64,000 bases of DNA, taken from the NCBI GenBank assembly GCA_963815655.1, contig CAWFHK010000001.1:4030001-4094000 (forward strand), written 5' to 3'. Shown one piece after another: positions 61,531 through 64,000 of the stretch. The position numbers were made by a program, and so were the translations under genes. The DNA comes from JAWOLE01 sp963815655. Its GTDB lineage: Bacteria > Acidobacteriota > Thermoanaerobaculia > UBA5066 > Gp7-AA6. The notes under the pieces are model-generated. The model was not told the DNA's origin, ran no database searches, and saw nothing but the letters and a program-made list of their open reading frames with translations. The stretch's first letter is position 1; every line of letters begins with the position of its first letter.

Positions 61531-62589
61531 TCAGTCGTCGAAATACTGCCGCGCGTTGACCTCGCCCTTGAGTGCGGCGAGACCGACCTCGATCGAGTGC
61601 CGGCCGCGGGGGCCGTCGGGCTTCTTGAAGACGAGGACGTAGCGGCCGGAGATCGCGCGGCGCACGCGGTCCATGGCGAGGTTCGGGAAGAGGTGCGTCT
61701 TCTGGTAGGTGCCGCCGGTCAGGCCGGAGAGGTTCTGGAGGTGGACCTCGAGCGAGTGCGAGTCGGCGTCGGTCACGTCCAGGGTGAAGATGTTGGTGCG
61801 CGCCGCGGCGAGGGCCCGCAAGGCATTGCCGAAGTCGCGGCGCTCCGCGAGGTTCGGCCAGGTCATGCCGCCGACGGTCGCCAGGCCCCATCCGAAGAAG
61901 AGCATCGTCTTCCCGCCGGGGATCGGAGCGAGCGCGCGCGCCAGGACGAAGAGCCCTCGCTCCGGCGTCGCGGCGTTCCGGGCGGCGGCGTAGTCGAAGT
62001 GTTCGGCGATCGAAGGGAAGTCCGCCGTCCCGATCGGCGCCGGCTCTCCCGTCCGGATGGCGTGGAAGAGGGCGTCCTGGATCTTGTGGCGGTCGTTGGT
62101 GAAGTCCTGGCGCAGCTTCAGGTGCGAGTCGTATGAGACGACCGCGACGCGATCGGTGGGAAGCAGGTCCTCCAGAAAACGGCGCGCCTGGAGGCCCATG
62201 CGCACGAGGCCGAGGAGCCTCGACCTTTCGAAGTCCGTCTGAAAGAAGAAGACGATCAGGCGGCCCGGCGCCGCGAGGGGGACGGGGCTTCCCGCCGGCG
62301 CGGCGGAGAGCGCCTCTCCGACCGGCAGCTCCGGGAGCTCGGCCGGGATCCAGTCGACCGACTCGAGCTCGACGGACTTCCCATCCACGCGGACCCGGAA
62401 GTCTGCCGGCCCCAGCTGCGCGATCGGATCGCCGTACCGGTCCGTGACGTAGGCGTCCACGACGACGCGCTCCACGCGCGCCTCCTCGCGGAAGCTCCCG
62501 GGCCGCCCGGGCGTCGTTTGCGCCTGGAGAGACGCGGCCGACAAGCCCAGGCCGAGGATGGCGGCCGCCCGGCCGCGGGTGCGAATCAC
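61531..62589 (-). CDS. Secreted VWFA-related (acidobacterial) protein
   Basis: 352 residues, closest paralogue of the protein at 26.7-27.8 kb. Signal peptide RAAAILGLGLSAASLQAQ; ARVERVVVDAYVTDRYGDP; VWA-like core starting LIVFFFQTDFERSR, again without DxSxS; TDRVAVVSYDSHLKLRQDFT; TMLFFGWGLATVGG; C-terminal GRYVLVFKKPDGPRGRHSI. The GTG at 62589 is supported by a promoter ending 6 nt before it. Stands alone here, divergent from a kinase gene with 86 bp between starts. Confidence 0.82.
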   Translation of the reverse strand: MIRTRGRAAAILGLGLSAASLQAQTTPGRPGSFREEARVERVVVDAYVTDRYGDPIAQLGPADFRVRVDGKSVELESVDWIPAELPELPVGEALSAAPAGSPVPLAAPGRLIVFFFQTDFERSRLLGLVRMGLQARRFLEDLLPTDRVAVVSYDSHLKLRQDFTNDRHKIQDALFHAIRTGEPAPIGTADFPSIAEHFDYAAARNAATPERGLFVLARALAPIPGGKTMLFFGWGLATVGGMTWPNLAERRDFGNALRALAAARTNIFTLDVTDADSHSLEVHLQNLSGLTGGTYQKTHLFPNLAMDRVRRAISGRYVLVFKKPDGPRGRHSIEVGLAALKGEVNARQYFDD

Positions 62590-62595
62590 CGGGAA

Positions 62596-62624
62596 AGGGT
62601 ACCGACGCCCGCCCGCTGACACAA
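62596..62624 (-). promoter_or_regulatory. Promoter of the VWFA-related gene
   Basis: Minus strand TTGTGT (62619-62624), 17 nt, TACCCT (62596-62601), 6 nt to the GTG. Same -10 hexamer and leaderless layout as amtB. Confidence 0.5.
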
Positions 62625-62675
62625 GGACCCCGGGACGATTCCGGGCGCGGGGATAAAATTTCACGGGGAAACAGG

Positions 62676-64000
62676 ATGGCACTCTCGACCGGCGCGCGGC
62701 TCGGTCCCTACGAGATCCTGGCGCCGCTTGGCGCGGGCGGGATGGGGGAGGTCTACCGGGCGAGCGACTCGCGGCTGTCGCGCGAGGTCGCCGTGAAGGT
62801 CCTGCCCGCCCGGCTCTCGACGGACGCCGACCGGCTGCGGCGCTTCGAGCAGGAGGCGCGGGCGGCCTCGGCCCTCAACCACCCGAACATTCTCACGATC
62901 CACGACATCGGCGTGCACGGGGGGGCGCCCTACATCGTCTCGGAGCTGCTCGAAGGGGAGACCGTGCGGGAGCGGCTCTCCGCGGGCGGGTTCTCCCCGC
63001 GAAAGGCCGTGGACTGCGCCACGCAGATCGCCCGGGGGCTCGCCGCGGCGCACGAGAAGGGGATCGTGCACCGGGACTTGAAGCCGGAGAACCTCTTCGT
63101 GACGGGGGACGGGCGCGTCAAGATCCTCGACTTCGGGCTGGCCAAGCTGACGCGGCCGGAGCCGGCCGGCGGTCCGGAGACGCAGGCGCCGACCCAGACC
63201 CGCGGCACGGAGCCGGGCGTCGTCCTGGGGACCGCCGGTTACATGTCGCCGGAGCAGGTGCGCGGCGAAGCCGTGGACCACCGCTCCGACATCTTCTCGC
63301 TCGGGGCCGTCCTCTACGAGATGCTGACGGGCGATCGGGCGTTCCGCGGGGGGTCGTCCATCGAGACGTTGAACGCGATCCTCAAGGAGGAGCCGGCCGG
63401 GGTCTCGCGCGCCGGCCGCGACGTCTCCCCCGCCCTGGAACGGATCGTCCGGCGCTGTCTCGAGAAGAGCCGGCAGGAGCGCTTCCAGTCGGTGCGCGAT
63501 CTCGCCTTCGCCTTGGAGGAGACGGCGGGCCATGTCCCTTCATCCGCGCCCGCGCCCGCGTCCGCGCGACCGGGACAACGCCCGGCGCCGCGGTGGTGGA
63601 TTCCGGCGGTCGCCCTCGCGGTTCTCCTGGCGGCGCTCCTGGCCGCGGACGTCGCGGGCGTCCGGACCCGGATCTTCGGCGGGGCCGCGCCCGTCCGCAT
63701 CCGGTCGCTTGCCGTGCTGCCTCTCCAGAATCTCTCCCGCGACCCGGAACAGGAGTATTTCGCCGATGGAATGACAGAGAGCCTGATCACGGACCTGGCG
63801 CAGATCCGTTCTCTTCGCGTGATCTCGCGGACCTCGGTGATGGGATACCGCTCGACGAAGAAGCCTCTGCCGCAGATCGGCCGCGAGTTGAACGTGGACG
63901 CCGTTCTCGAGGGGTCGGTCCAGAGAAGCGGCGGGCGCGTCCGCATCACGGCGCAGTTGATCGAGGCCTCGAGCGACCGGCACCTCTGGGCGAAGAGCTA
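62676..64000 (+). CDS. Ser/Thr protein kinase with TolB-like/adenylate-cyclase-associated region (partial)
   Basis: At least 441 residues, cut by the window end with no stop. Kinase about 10-275: GAGGMGEVYRA, K41 in EVAVKVLP, IVHRDLKPENL, ILDFGLAK, GTAGYMSPEQV, all catalytic residues present. A Pro/Ala linker, a TM helix (WIPAVALAVLLAALLAA) and then LAVLPLQNLSRDPEQEYFAD, GMTESLITDLAQI, the TolB-N-like module often found before TPR repeats in such kinases. GGGGAAACAGG before the ATG; a -10-like TAAAAT lies 16 nt upstream. Likely a membrane sensor kinase. Confidence 0.93.
   Translation, partial: MALSTGARLGPYEILAPLGAGGMGEVYRASDSRLSREVAVKVLPARLSTDADRLRRFEQEARAASALNHPNILTIHDIGVHGGAPYIVSELLEGETVRERLSAGGFSPRKAVDCATQIARGLAAAHEKGIVHRDLKPENLFVTGDGRVKILDFGLAKLTRPEPAGGPETQAPTQTRGTEPGVVLGTAGYMSPEQVRGEAVDHRSDIFSLGAVLYEMLTGDRAFRGGSSIETLNAILKEEPAGVSRAGRDVSPALERIVRRCLEKSRQERFQSVRDLAFALEETAGHVPSSAPAPASARPGQRPAPRWWIPAVALAVLLAALLAADVAGVRTRIFGGAAPVRIRSLAVLPLQNLSRDPEQEYFADGMTESLITDLAQIRSLRVISRTSVMGYRSTKKPLPQIGRELNVDAVLEGSVQRSGGRVRITAQLIEASSDRHLWAKS

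Overview
The window is GC-rich (roughly 70 % by eye) and densely coded. The protein families point to a Gram-negative member of the Acidobacteriota, probably near the Thermoanaerobaculia/Holophagae side: an Oar-type TonB receptor with an N-terminal carboxypeptidase-like domain, several 'VWFA-related' secreted proteins typical of that phylum, eukaryote-type Ser/Thr kinases fused to sensor or enzyme domains, Ycf48/sortilin-type propellers, DUF2911, and an IPTL-type C-terminal sorting tail. The phylum is inferred from family content; no rRNA or tRNA gene was seen.

1-7 kb: a secreted Ig-like protein, a small secreted protein whose RBS and start codon have been duplicated in tandem, an Oar-like receptor with a clear terminator, then amtB-glnK and a DinB-like protein. 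7-26 kb: interleaved with unrelated genes lie most steps of a peptidoglycan amino-sugar recycling route: lipoprotein NagZ, an AmiE-NamZ fusion, an AmpG-like permease, a GlcNAc/MurNAc kinase, a ChbG-type deacetylase translationally coupled to NagB, and MurQ. No NagA is present; the ChbG-NagB pair is the likely substitute. The interleaved genes are RidA, SpeA, an M20 amidohydrolase, TyrA-AroH, and a divergent YVTN-propeller/TonB-receptor pair.

26-36 kb: a four-gene operon of secreted VWA-like proteins, one carrying a propeller, opposite a pure propeller protein; then a class V aminotransferase and a Met/His-rich metal-binding protein. 36-46 kb: an M28 peptidase, DUF2911, an IPTL-tailed propeller protein, three amidohydrolase domains in two coupled genes (two of them with lost metal ligands), an EVE protein and a dienelactone hydrolase. 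46-53 kb: a kinase-PEGA-FGE-hydrolase fusion, a secreted metalloprotease, MsrA and a YdjY-like protein. 53-56 kb: RtcB RNA ligase, a GIY-YIG-like protein and a MazEF-type toxin-antitoxin pair, followed by a scar where an OmpA gene and a DinB gene are both truncated. 56-64 kb: a DgcN-DgcA-like pair (D-glutamate or murein-peptide amino acids), a peptidase-propeller-barrel protein, another VWA protein and a kinase cut by the window end.

Two genome-wide habits stand out. First, many genes have a -10-like hexamer (TAnnnT) only 6-12 nt before the start codon and no Shine-Dalgarno, which suggests widespread leaderless transcription, often with GTG or TTG starts. Second, intergenic spaces repeatedly hold hairpins built from short tandem heptamer/octamer repeats in several unrelated sequence flavours, plus a separate GTCATCC-type inverted-repeat family; some copies run into stop codons or into coding sequence.
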